Part shown: in pieces, positions 41,124-49,731 of the stretch
Layout: every line of letters starts with the position of its first letter
How positions within the stretch are numbered: position 1 is the stretch's first letter
Source: Pseudobdellovibrio exovorus JSS
GTDB lineage: Bacteria; Bdellovibrionota; Bdellovibrionia; Bdellovibrionales; Bdellovibrionaceae
Assembly (NCBI RefSeq): GCF_000348725.1
Contig: NC_020813.1
Span: 558,001 to 622,000, forward strand
Length of the DNA stretch: 64,000 bases
Reading direction: 5' to 3'
Made by a program: the position numbers and the translations under genes
The notes under the pieces: model-generated
Database searches by the model: none
Told to the model about the DNA's origin: nothing
What the model saw: the letters and a program-made list of their open reading frames with translations, nothing else

Positions 41124-41909
41124 GTGTTTAATATCTCTCAACTGAATGAAGTTCAGGTTTTGATGTTTGCGTTGATTCTTTTAAGAATGTCAGCCTTCGT
41201 CGTATCTGCTGCTATCTTCAGTTCGCAGTCTATAGCGGCGCCAGTGAAGATTTTGTTTTCACTGGTTTTTGCTGTGGTTGTGTTTCCTCCGGTGGCGACG
41301 AATGAAGCACTGGTGCGCTTACATGGACTGCAAGACCAATTGATCCTATTAGCTGCACGTGAAGTGGCGATTGGTTTGATTCTAGGGTTTGTAACAAGAC
41401 TTTTCTTCTTTGCCATTTCAATGGCGGGTGAAATGGTTTCGATTTCAATGGGTTTAGGACAGGCACAAATCTTCAATCCGATGATGGGTTCCATGGGAAA
41501 TGCGATGGAGCAATTCTATACAGTGATTGCAACATTAGTATTCTTAGCTTTGAACGGACATCATTTGATGATTCAAGGTCTAGTGGAAAGCTTTAACACA
41601 TCGCCAGTGGCGCAAATGACTTTTCAAGTGGGAGCGTTTGCCGAGGTGGTGATGAGAGTTCAAAACTTCTTTATTATTGGCATTAAAATAGCAGCACCAT
41701 TGATGATTTCCATGATGGTAGTCCAGTTCGGTGTGGCGCTATTAAGCCGTGTGGTGCCACAGATCAATGTGATTATGACATTGGCGCCAGTGACGGCAAT
41801 GATGGGGTTCATTATTCTGTTCATCAGCTTACCATTACTGGTTATGCAGATGTCGGGATTGATGGATTTTTCGATGAGTGAGTTTTTTAAGTTTTTGAAA
41901 ACGATTTAA
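41124..41909 (+). CDS. fliR: FliR, flagellar export gate protein
   Basis: The 261-residue, six-helix protein caps the gate. FALILLRMSAFVVSAAIF, VAIGLILGFVTRLFFFAISM and the GQAQIFNPMMGSMGNAMEQF segment identify FliR. The start is GTG (GTGTTTAAT). flhB follows after 38 bases, as in the usual fliPQR-flhB order. Confidence 0.95.
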   Translation: MFNISQLNEVQVLMFALILLRMSAFVVSAAIFSSQSIAAPVKILFSLVFAVVVFPPVATNEALVRLHGLQDQLILLAAREVAIGLILGFVTRLFFFAISMAGEMVSISMGLGQAQIFNPMMGSMGNAMEQFYTVIATLVFLALNGHHLMIQGLVESFNTSPVAQMTFQVGAFAEVVMRVQNFFIIGIKIAAPLMISMMVVQFGVALLSRVVPQINVIMTLAPVTAMMGFIILFISLPLLVMQMSGLMDFSMSEFFKFLKTI

Positions 41910-41947
41910 ACGGATTTAAACGAAAGTTTTGAAAGGACTCGGCTAGG

Positions 41948-43045
41948 ATGGCTGACGATCAAGGCGAAAAGACAGAACAGGCGACGGACGCGAAGCGGGA
42001 AGAATTCCGTAAACGTGGCCAAGTAGCTATGACCCGTGAGCTCAGCACGGCGTTGTTCTTTTTAGTATCTGCAGGTGTTTTATACGCCTCGTCTCGCTTT
42101 GTTATGCAAAACATCGTGGAAATTTTTAATCGCACCATGGGCGCTGAATTGGTCTACATGGTTCGTGAAGGTCGTTTTATCGAAATGTTAGTTTTCGCTG
42201 GCTATAAATTAGGTTTATTAATTACGCCACTGATGCTAGCCGCTTTAGTCATTGGTGTTTTATCGCAAGTTTTACAAACAGGTCTTTTACAAAATGAAGA
42301 GGCTCTACAACCCAACTTAAATAAACTAAATCCATTAAGTGGTTTAAAACGTATTTTCTCGGTACGCGGTTTAGGTGAGTTGTTAAAATCTATTATGAAA
42401 ATGGTAGCGATCTGTTTGATCGTCTACAAAATTTTAAAATCTGAGATCAACTTAATCCCTTATTTATCTGGTTACGATGTGCAACAGATCATGGGGTACT
42501 TAGGTGTTATCGTTTTCAAACTATTCTTAACTGCGGGTATTTTCATGTTGGTTCTTGCTGCTGCTGATTACTTTTTTCAGCGCTGGAGACTTGAAAAAGA
42601 AATGATGATGACCAAGCAAGAAGTTAAAGAAGAACATAAATCTCGCGAGGGTGATCCGATCATCAAAGCTCGTATTCGTAAAGTGCAACGTGAGATGGCC
42701 AGCCGTAAGATGATGGCTGATGTGCCAAAAGGTGATGTTGTGGTTACAAATCCAACTCACATTGCAGTCGTTTTAAAATACTCAGATAACTTGCCAGCTC
42801 CACAATTGATTGCAAAAGGTGGAGACCATGTTGCTGAAAAAATCAAACAAATCGCACGTGATAATAACATTCCAATTATCGAGAATAAGCCATTGGCACG
42901 TACGATTTTTAAAACAATGAAAATTGGGCAAGTGATTCCGCGTGAGCTGTTTGTAGCCGTAGCGGAAGTGTTGTCTTATGTATACAGATTGCGTCGTAAG
43001 AAAAGAAATGCAGGGTCTCGGGTTCAACCTGAGCAAGGAATTTAG
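41948..43045 (+). CDS. flhB: FlhB, export substrate-specificity switch
   Basis: FlhB has four N-terminal membrane helices (start DDQGEKTEQATDAKREEFRK with GQVAMTRELSTA) and a cytoplasmic domain that cleaves itself at NPTH. The motif is present as VVTNPTHIAVVLKY, with N268/P269 as the cleavage pair. The C-terminus (RKKRNAGSRVQPEQGI) is short. The flhA GTG follows after 13 bases. Confidence 0.96.
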   Translation: MADDQGEKTEQATDAKREEFRKRGQVAMTRELSTALFFLVSAGVLYASSRFVMQNIVEIFNRTMGAELVYMVREGRFIEMLVFAGYKLGLLITPLMLAALVIGVLSQVLQTGLLQNEEALQPNLNKLNPLSGLKRIFSVRGLGELLKSIMKMVAICLIVYKILKSEINLIPYLSGYDVQQIMGYLGVIVFKLFLTAGIFMLVLAAADYFFQRWRLEKEMMMTKQEVKEEHKSREGDPIIKARIRKVQREMASRKMMADVPKGDVVVTNPTHIAVVLKYSDNLPAPQLIAKGGDHVAEKIKQIARDNNIPIIENKPLARTIFKTMKIGQVIPRELFVAVAEVLSYVYRLRRKKRNAGSRVQPEQGI

Positions 43046-43058
43046 GCGGGGATAAAGC

Positions 43059-45146
43059 GTGCAGCAACTATTTTTATTTGCAAAACGATTTGAAAAGTAC
43101 ACGAAGAATACAGATCTCTTCATTGCGATTGGTGTTTTAGTCATCATTGCGGTGATGATCATTCCATTGCCAGCGTTGGTGATTGACGTCGCTTTAACTT
43201 TTTCATTGGCGATCAGCTTATTGATTCTTTTAACTTCGATTTACGTCACTCGTACTTTAGATTTCACGTCATTCCCATCACTGTTGTTGATGACGACATT
43301 ATTCCGTTTGGCCTTGAACGTATCGACAACGCGTTTGATCTTATCACACGGACATGAAGGCCCTGCAGCAGCAGGGGGAGTGATCCAAGCGTTTGCCAAT
43401 GTAATCGTTGGTAATAACTATGTTATCGGTTTTATTATCTTCGCCATTTTAGTTGTGATTAACTTCATCGTTATCACCAAAGGTTCTGGCCGCGTGGCGG
43501 AAGTTGCAGCTCGTTTCACATTAGATGCAATGCCAGGGAAGCAAATGTCGATTGATGCCGAGCTAAATGCCGGTGCTATCAATGAAACAGAGGCACGTAA
43601 ACGCCGTCGTGAAGTTGAGCAAGAAGCTGACTTCTACGGGGCTATGGATGGTGCTAGTAAATTCGTACGAGGTGATGCGATTGCCGGCATCTTGATCCTT
43701 GTGATCAATATCGTGGGTGGTCTTTTAATTGGTGTTATGCAAAAAGGCCTCGATGTGGCAACGGCTGCTAAGTACTATAGTATGTTGACCATCGGTGATG
43801 GTTTGATGGGGCAGATTCCAGCTCTTATCATTTCAACAGCAGCCGGTATTATCGTGACTCGTAGTAGCAGTGGCGAAAATATGGGGGCAGAGGTAACAGG
43901 ACAACTTTTTGTAAATCCTCGTGCGATTTATATCACGGGTGGTGTTTTAGCTGTTCTAGCAATCATACCAGGTTTACCAACATTACCATTCTTGATTATG
44001 GGTGCAGGTTTAGTTTCTTTTGGATGGATTGTGGCTCAATACAAAGTTGAAGCTATTCAAAACGAAAAGAAAAAAGCAGAAGAGCAATTGACCGCACCGA
44101 AAAAAGAAAGTGTCGAAAGCATGTTGCCACTGGATATGGTGGAGCTGGAAGTTGGTTATGGTCTTATCAATGTTGTGGATTCAAGTAAATCCGGTGACCT
44201 TTTAGAGCGTATCTCTTCTGTGCGTAAACAGTTTGCTTTAGATTTAGGGATTGTGGTTCCAAGTGTACACATTCGCGATAACTTACAGTTAGCTCCAGGC
44301 GAATATCGTTTTTTAATTAAAGGCAATAAAATCGGCGGCGGTGTTTTAAGACCGGATGCTCTGTTAGCGATGGACCCAGGACAAGTGACAGAGCAAGTGG
44401 ATGGTATTCCAACAAAAGAGCCGGCATTTGGTTTGGATGCGATGTGGATTTCAGCTATTAATCGTGAAAAAGCCGAGTTAGCTGGTTATACAGTGGTCGA
44501 CTTACCAACAGTGATGGCGACTCATATTACCGAGATGATTCGTACCCATGCTCACGAATTGTTGGGCCGTCAAGAAGCGTCTCAGTTAATTGAGAACTTC
44601 AAGAAAACTCACCCTAAAGTGGTCGATGAATTGATCCCAGATCAATTGTCATTGGGTGGTGTGGTTAAAGTCATGCAGAACTTATTAAAAGAACAAGTGT
44701 CTATCCGTAACTTGTTGACGATTTTTGAAACATTAGCAGATGAAGCGGGAAGAACTAAAGACTTAGATTTATTAACAGAAGCTGTTCGTAAACAGTTATC
44801 GCGTTCGATTACATCTAAATACACATCTGAAGATGGTTCAGTAACAGTTATGACTTTAGATGCAAGATTAGAAGAGTTAGTAGCGAATGCTCTATTACAA
44901 ACAGAACAAGGCGTTCAGTTGGTGATGGACCCGCAGTCGGCATCACGTATGATTTCGAACATTGCTCAGCAAATCGAAAATCATCCCGAAATCGCATCGC
45001 AGCCGATTCTATTAACAAGTCCGACGGTAAGACGTCACATCTTTAAATTAGTATCACGCTTTATTCCGCAATTGATTGTGCTGTCTCATAATGAAGTCAC
45101 AGCCGATGTAAAAGTACAGTCAGTGGCGAGCGTTGGTTTAAATTAG
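43059..45146 (+). CDS. flhA: FlhA, flagellar export gate protein
   Basis: The 695-residue protein has seven to eight N-terminal membrane helices (IAIGVLVIIAVMIIPLPALV, then TRTLDFTSFPSLLLMTTLFR). The FHIPEP-type segment includes FTLDAMPGKQMSIDAELNAG, followed by a large cytoplasmic domain that docks chaperone-substrate complexes (KEPAFGLDAMWIS, DLPTVMATHITEMIRTHAHE). The GTG start gives QQLFLFAKRFEKYTKN, a typical cytoplasmic lead. Confidence 0.97.
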   Translation: MQQLFLFAKRFEKYTKNTDLFIAIGVLVIIAVMIIPLPALVIDVALTFSLAISLLILLTSIYVTRTLDFTSFPSLLLMTTLFRLALNVSTTRLILSHGHEGPAAAGGVIQAFANVIVGNNYVIGFIIFAILVVINFIVITKGSGRVAEVAARFTLDAMPGKQMSIDAELNAGAINETEARKRRREVEQEADFYGAMDGASKFVRGDAIAGILILVINIVGGLLIGVMQKGLDVATAAKYYSMLTIGDGLMGQIPALIISTAAGIIVTRSSSGENMGAEVTGQLFVNPRAIYITGGVLAVLAIIPGLPTLPFLIMGAGLVSFGWIVAQYKVEAIQNEKKKAEEQLTAPKKESVESMLPLDMVELEVGYGLINVVDSSKSGDLLERISSVRKQFALDLGIVVPSVHIRDNLQLAPGEYRFLIKGNKIGGGVLRPDALLAMDPGQVTEQVDGIPTKEPAFGLDAMWISAINREKAELAGYTVVDLPTVMATHITEMIRTHAHELLGRQEASQLIENFKKTHPKVVDELIPDQLSLGGVVKVMQNLLKEQVSIRNLLTIFETLADEAGRTKDLDLLTEAVRKQLSRSITSKYTSEDGSVTVMTLDARLEELVANALLQTEQGVQLVMDPQSASRMISNIAQQIENHPEIASQPILLTSPTVRRHIFKLVSRFIPQLIVLSHNEVTADVKVQSVASVGLN

Positions 45147-45168
45147 GTTTTAGGTAACGAGGTTGAGT

Positions 45169-46533
45169 ATGCAAGTTAAGAAATTTGAAGCTAGATCGAT
45201 GAAAGAAGCTCTTGAGATGATCAAGACCCAATTAGGGCCTGATGCGATTATCTTATCGGCCAAAGAGATCACAAAAGGTTTCGGCTTGGGCGGAGAAAAA
45301 AGTATCGAGGTAACAGCCGCATACTCAGAGACTATTCTGCGTAAAAAACAATTTGTTGAATCAAAAATGCCAGATATGCATAAAGAGAAATTTCAGCGTA
45401 TTCCGGCAAAAGATCAAAAAGAAGTGATGCGCAAGATGATTGAAAGTCAGCTGGCAAAAATGCCAGCGGCGACGCCAGCTACGCCTCCACCTAAATTGAC
45501 TTCTAAGACGACACCATATCGCTTAACAGAAAAGCGTTACATCGAGATCGACGATGACCATATTGGCGGACAAGAAAAGACAGCCGTGACTCAGGTGGCG
45601 AAGAAAGCATGGAATGACATGGAAGTGACATCTTTAAAGCAAGAGATCGAAACTTTAAAGCAAGTGATGTCACAATTTAAAACTATGCCTCAAAGCTTCG
45701 TGCAAGCTCATCCTGGTGCCGACTATGGCGTGCACTATCAAATGAGTGCGCATTACCAGAAGTTGACGTCTTGCGGATTATTACCAGAAGTGGCTGGTAA
45801 TGTGGTATCGCAATGTCAAAAACAACTTTCAGCACAACAGCAAGGCAACAAAGCCACTGTAGAAAGCTGGATGGCTAAATATATTTTAGATACGACTCCG
45901 GTAACTTCAGGCCAAGGTGAACAGTTCCATTTATTCATGGGACCATCAGGTTCTGGTAAGACGAGTGCATTGATTAAATTAGCCAGCGACATGATCTTGA
46001 ACCAAAAGAAACGCGTGGCGATTATTTCTACGGATAGCACGAAAGTAGGCGCAGCTGAGCAGATGAAAATTTTCGCTCAGATTTTAAATGTTCCATTCTT
46101 ATCGGTGCGTTCACAGCAGGATTGGTCACATGTGATTCCTCACTTAGAACAATTAGATCATGTGTTAGTGGATTTCTCTGGCTTGAACATGAGAAATCAA
46201 GAAGAAGTGAACTACGTTAAACGTATTGGGCCTCCGGTATTTCATTCTTTAAGAACACATCTTGTGTTGTCGGCTACCGCAAAAGACGCTGACTTACTAG
46301 AGTGCGCTAAACGCTACGAAGCGGTTGGCTTTGATGATGTGATCTTCAATGATTTAGACGAAGCTGCACAGCACGGAAATATTTATAACTTTATTCGCAA
46401 AGTGAACACGGAGCTATTTGCTTTTGGTATTGGCCCGAAAGTTCCGGAAGATTTCGAGTATGCAACTCCAGAGCGCGTTGTCGATCTATTGTTGAAAATC
46501 ACTCAAAATCGCAAGCAGGAAGTCAGCTTATGA
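45169..46533 (+). CDS. flhF: FlhF, SRP-type GTPase for flagellar placement
   Basis: FlhF sets the polar site and number of flagella. The N-terminus MQVKKFEARSMKEALEMIKT and the G1 motif GPSGSGKTSALIKLA (residue ~258) with TDSTKVGAAEQMKIFAQIL are diagnostic. The later G motifs are unusual: the DTAG position reads DFSG (~335) and the TKLD position NDLD (~394). A TTG at 45163 is possible, but GAGG favours the ATG at 45169. It overlaps flhG by four bases. Confidence 0.93.
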   Translation: MQVKKFEARSMKEALEMIKTQLGPDAIILSAKEITKGFGLGGEKSIEVTAAYSETILRKKQFVESKMPDMHKEKFQRIPAKDQKEVMRKMIESQLAKMPAATPATPPPKLTSKTTPYRLTEKRYIEIDDDHIGGQEKTAVTQVAKKAWNDMEVTSLKQEIETLKQVMSQFKTMPQSFVQAHPGADYGVHYQMSAHYQKLTSCGLLPEVAGNVVSQCQKQLSAQQQGNKATVESWMAKYILDTTPVTSGQGEQFHLFMGPSGSGKTSALIKLASDMILNQKKRVAIISTDSTKVGAAEQMKIFAQILNVPFLSVRSQQDWSHVIPHLEQLDHVLVDFSGLNMRNQEEVNYVKRIGPPVFHSLRTHLVLSATAKDADLLECAKRYEAVGFDDVIFNDLDEAAQHGNIYNFIRKVNTELFAFGIGPKVPEDFEYATPERVVDLLLKITQNRKQEVSL

Positions 46534-47336
46534 AAATTATCAGTATAACATCTGGAAAAGGTGGAGTGGGAAAGACCTCAGTTGCATGTAATATGGCTGT
46601 GGGCCTTTCAAAAATGGGAAAAAAGGTATTGATTCTAGATGGCGATTTAGGAATGGCCAACGTGGACATTTTCTTTGGTATTCATCCGAAGAAAACTGTA
46701 CATGATCTGCTCAATGGAGTTCCTTTAAAAGACTGTCTAACAGCAGCCGCTCCGAACATTGATATGTTAGCAGGTGGCAGTGGATTGTATGAAGTCAGTC
46801 AAATGAATGCATTTCAACGTCGTGAGGTACTAGCTCATATTTCAGAGGTGAGCTTTATCTATGACTATTTGCTGATTGATACATCTCCAGGTCTGCATGA
46901 TCATGTCTTGCATTTAAACTCAGTTGCAGATGAGTGTATGGTGCTCTTAACGGCAGATCCTTCGAGTTTTACAGATTCATACGCTTTGATTAAAGTATTA
47001 CATCAGAAATATCGCGTTCAAAAGTTTTCGATTATCTGTAACCAAGTACAGGATGAAAAAGCGGGTGAGCAGCTATTCGTAAAATTTGCAGACGTAGTTC
47101 AGCAGTTCTTACCAGTGAGATTAAACTATAAGAAGACAATTCCGTTTGATTCTCAGCTGAAATTATCGAATCAATTGCAGCGATTAATCATTCGTCAGGA
47201 CGCGAAAGCAGTGTCAGCACAGGCTTTGAGTTCGCTGTGCCGAGATGTAGTGTCTCAAAACAATACAGCTGCCTCAGTAGCGGGCACAGCTCAGGGTTTT
47301 GAGTCATTATTTAGACCAGCCTCAGGTCATGCTTAG
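46530..47336 (+). CDS. flhG: FlhG/FleN, MinD-like ATPase controlling flagellar number
   Basis: The 268-residue protein begins IISITSGKGGVGKTSVACNM, the deviant Walker A of ParA/MinD, and has LILDGDLGMANVDIFFGIHP and YLLIDTSPGLHDHVLHL. FlhG/FleN works with FlhF to restrict polar flagellum number, in some bacteria by repressing the sigma-54 activator. The C-terminal extension (TAASVAGTAQGFESL...) lacks an obvious MinD-type membrane helix. It is coupled to flhF and 60 bases before fliA. Confidence 0.95.
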   Translation: MKIISITSGKGGVGKTSVACNMAVGLSKMGKKVLILDGDLGMANVDIFFGIHPKKTVHDLLNGVPLKDCLTAAAPNIDMLAGGSGLYEVSQMNAFQRREVLAHISEVSFIYDYLLIDTSPGLHDHVLHLNSVADECMVLLTADPSSFTDSYALIKVLHQKYRVQKFSIICNQVQDEKAGEQLFVKFADVVQQFLPVRLNYKKTIPFDSQLKLSNQLQRLIIRQDAKAVSAQALSSLCRDVVSQNNTAASVAGTAQGFESLFRPASGHA

Positions 47337-47396
47337 GCTGTTTGGACTTTGTGAGATTTAACTTATCGGATAATATAGTTTGTAGAGGGGTCAGTA

Positions 47397-48182
47397 ATGT
47401 CAAAAGCGAATCTTCTGAAGAAATATAAAGAAGAACCCAGAAAAAACTTAAAGCGTGATCAAAAAGAAGATCTTATTCGCGAGTATGCTCCGCTAATTAA
47501 GTTTGTGGCGCAAAAGATCGCTGTGCGTTTACCTCCGAATATCGAGTTAGATGATTTAATCTCTGCTGGTTCTATTGGTTTAATGGATGCTATTGATAAG
47601 TGGGATCCAACTCGTGATAATAAATTCAAGACTTACGCCGAGTTCCGTATTCGTGGTGCGATTCTAGATGAGTTGCGCTCTCAGGACTGGGTGCCTAGAT
47701 CGGTGCGTGACAAGTCTAAAGCCTTGGATCGTACAATTGCTGCATTAGAAAATGAAATCGGACGTGCTCCAACAGAAGAAGAAATTTCGGCTCGTTTGAA
47801 CATGCCAATTGAAGAGTTCCATGAACTGGTGAATCAGGTTCGTCCGGTAAGCTTACTTTCCATTGACGATCAGCCTACGTTCAGCGATTCAGATAAAAAA
47901 TCGATTGCTAATCTATTAGAAGGTGCGAAGTCAGGTAATCCATTCAACCAACTTAATTTAAAAGTGGTTAAGGATGTGGTGGCGAAAGCCATTGAAGAAT
48001 TACCAGAAAGACAACGTCTTGTCCTTTCCTTGTATTACTTTGAAGATCTTAACTTAAAAGAGATTGGGCAAGTTCTACAAGTGACAGAGTCACGTGTATC
48101 TCAATTACATGCACAGGCAGTGATTCGCTTACGTGCAAAATTAACAACGACAATTGAAGCTGGCGAATTAGAAGCTATCTAA
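47397..48182 (+). CDS. fliA: FliA, sigma-28 flagellar sigma factor
   Basis: The 261-residue protein has sigma region 2 (LIREYAPLIKFVAQKIAVRL, DDLISAGSIGLMDAIDKWDP), the FliA-type segment FKTYAEFRIRGAILDELRSQ with DWVPRSVRDK, and region 4 (LPERQRLVLSLYYFEDLNLK then LQVTESRVSQLHAQAVIRL). It directs late genes such as flagellin and, here, probably csrA-fliW at 5.1 kb. FlgM at 0.75 kb is its inhibitor. It closes the operon; the rpoH-like gene converges on it. Confidence 0.97.
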   Translation: MSKANLLKKYKEEPRKNLKRDQKEDLIREYAPLIKFVAQKIAVRLPPNIELDDLISAGSIGLMDAIDKWDPTRDNKFKTYAEFRIRGAILDELRSQDWVPRSVRDKSKALDRTIAALENEIGRAPTEEEISARLNMPIEEFHELVNQVRPVSLLSIDDQPTFSDSDKKSIANLLEGAKSGNPFNQLNLKVVKDVVAKAIEELPERQRLVLSLYYFEDLNLKEIGQVLQVTESRVSQLHAQAVIRLRAKLTTTIEAGELEAI

Positions 48183-48216
48183 TAGGCTATCTAATAATCA
48201 GCTCATCAGCAGGTAT

Positions 48217-49314
48217 TTAGCGGGCCAGCATGGCCTCGCGGATCTTTTTCATAAGACGGGCTTCCGTTTGGCGTACGGCTTCGCGGGTAATGCCATACTT
48301 GTCACCGATCTCTTGTAAAGTTAGCGGATCATCACTGAGCACGCGCTCTTCCAACAGAATTCTTTCTTTCTCGGTTAAGCTGGCACGCAGCTCGTTGACG
48401 GCATTCATTAGTAAATTAAGTTGCTCATCCAGTGCCATTTGTTCATCTAAAGGCAGACTTCCATCTTCCTTTTTTAAGAGATTAGAAAGCGGAGTCGAGC
48501 TTTCATCATCATTACTTGCAGGTTTATCTAAGCTGATATCACGTGAGCTCAGGCGCTTCGCCATTTCGGTGATTTCGTCTTCAGGAATGCCCAATTTGCT
48601 AGAAAGCAAAGCGACGCTTTCAGGCGAAGACATGCTTTCCAATTCCTGTTTCTGACGTTGCAGTTGGTAGAAAAGTTTTCTTTGATTAGCCGTGGTTCCA
48701 ATGCGCACCATAGAAAACTGACGCATTAAATACTCTTGAATGTAGCCGCGAATCCACCAGACAGCGTAAGTGATCAGGCGATTTCCTTTATACGGGTTGA
48801 ACTCTTTCACCGCGTGCATCAGACCCACGTTGCCTTCTTGAATCACATCAATCAGCTTCGACGAAAATTTAGCGTATTCAGCAGCGATTTTCACCACAAA
48901 GCGCAGGTTGGATTTTACTAAGGTTTGTGCCAGTTGAGGATCTTTGGTTTCGTAATACCTTTTCGCTAAATCCTGTTCTTGTTCACGGGTCAGTACGGGA
49001 TATTTGCGGATTTCTTGTAAGTATAAAGTTAAAGGATCTTTGCTGGCGACAGCGCCTTCACGGGGAGTAATCGCTAGATCAGATGAACCTTCAGGCTCGT
49101 AGGCCTCTGTTTCGGAAGGTTCGGTGTCTATTGCATCGAGTGGTGTGTCTAGCGGTGTATCGAGCGAAGCATATGGAATAGCTTCATCATCAGCCATGAT
49201 TTCGGCCTGAACGCTACGAACCTCTGTGTTGTCTGCCTTTTTTTTAAGAGTACGTTTTGCTGTACTTTTCTTAGCGACGGACTTAGCCGGCGCTTTTTTC
49301 TTTTTAACCGCCAT
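48217..49314 (-). CDS. rpoH: RpoH-like sigma-32 factor with lysine-rich N-terminal extension
   Basis: The core (from about residue 95) is a group 3 sigma-32-like factor: DPLTLYLQEIRKYPVLTREQ, LVKSNLRFVVKIAAEYAKF, NVGLMHAVKEFNPYKGNRL and ITYAVWWIRGYIQEYLMRQF. Next comes the RpoH-box-like QRKLFYQLQRQK and region 4 with LTLQEIGDKYGITREAVRQT. RpoH usually directs heat-shock genes. The first ~30 residues are MAVKKKKAPAKSVAKKSTAK and similar, then an acidic Asp/Glu/Pro segment (TPLDTPLD repeat); normal RpoH (~285) lacks both. The extension could bind nucleic acid or be autoinhibitory. Confidence 0.92.
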   Translation of the reverse strand: MAVKKKKAPAKSVAKKSTAKRTLKKKADNTEVRSVQAEIMADDEAIPYASLDTPLDTPLDAIDTEPSETEAYEPEGSSDLAITPREGAVASKDPLTLYLQEIRKYPVLTREQEQDLAKRYYETKDPQLAQTLVKSNLRFVVKIAAEYAKFSSKLIDVIQEGNVGLMHAVKEFNPYKGNRLITYAVWWIRGYIQEYLMRQFSMVRIGTTANQRKLFYQLQRQKQELESMSSPESVALLSSKLGIPEDEITEMAKRLSSRDISLDKPASNDDESSTPLSNLLKKEDGSLPLDEQMALDEQLNLLMNAVNELRASLTEKERILLEERVLSDDPLTLQEIGDKYGITREAVRQTEARLMKKIREAMLAR

Positions 49315-49338
49315 AAAAAGAGCCTTATTCAGTAAGAA

Positions 49339-49644
49339 CTAGAGTATTCGCTTTAGATTTTTTTCGATAGCTTCTTGTATCTTGCCTTTAAACAGACTTA
49401 AAGCGAGTGGCACCTCAACCTCAATAGCGATTTTACTCGAGTTGCTATCCTGTGGTTGGATGGCTAAGTTCGCTTTGAACTGGCTACCCTGAATATTACA
49501 TTTTTTACTCGGGTCGTCGAAGTTACATGAAACTTTCGGGTCGAACTTTTTAAAGTCATTTTCGCCAGACAACAGGGTTTTGATTTTGTTGTAGGCAGTT
49601 GCTGAATCTAAAGGCGCTTGTAAATCAAATTTGAACTTTGGCAT
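49339..49644 (-). CDS. Small PHA-granule-region family protein (probable)
   Basis: The 101-residue protein is beta-rich, with FKFDLQAPLDSATAYNKIKT and a C-terminal VPLALSLFKGKIQEAIEKNL. This resembles the polyhydroxyalkanoic acid system family (PF09650), small proteins found near PHA genes and elsewhere. There is no PHA synthase nearby, so the link is weak. It follows the rpoH-like gene's start upstream on the same strand by 24 bases. Confidence 0.55.
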   Translation of the reverse strand: MPKFKFDLQAPLDSATAYNKIKTLLSGENDFKKFDPKVSCNFDDPSKKCNIQGSQFKANLAIQPQDSNSSKIAIEVEVPLALSLFKGKIQEAIEKNLKRIL

Positions 49645-49731
49645 AGAGGCTATAATAAGGGGTATGGGGCCAGCCGTCTACGAAAAGATGGCTTTTGACT
49701 GGGCTTTGCCAGTTGTGAGATTCTATTCGCT

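Noticed and set aside
47363-47376. TTATCGGATAA palindrome before fliA as an operator
   Set aside because: Only 5-bp arms; expected by chance in this composition.
48230-48655. 141-codon Ser-rich frame opposite rpoH
   Set aside because: Antisense shadow of a clear sigma factor gene.
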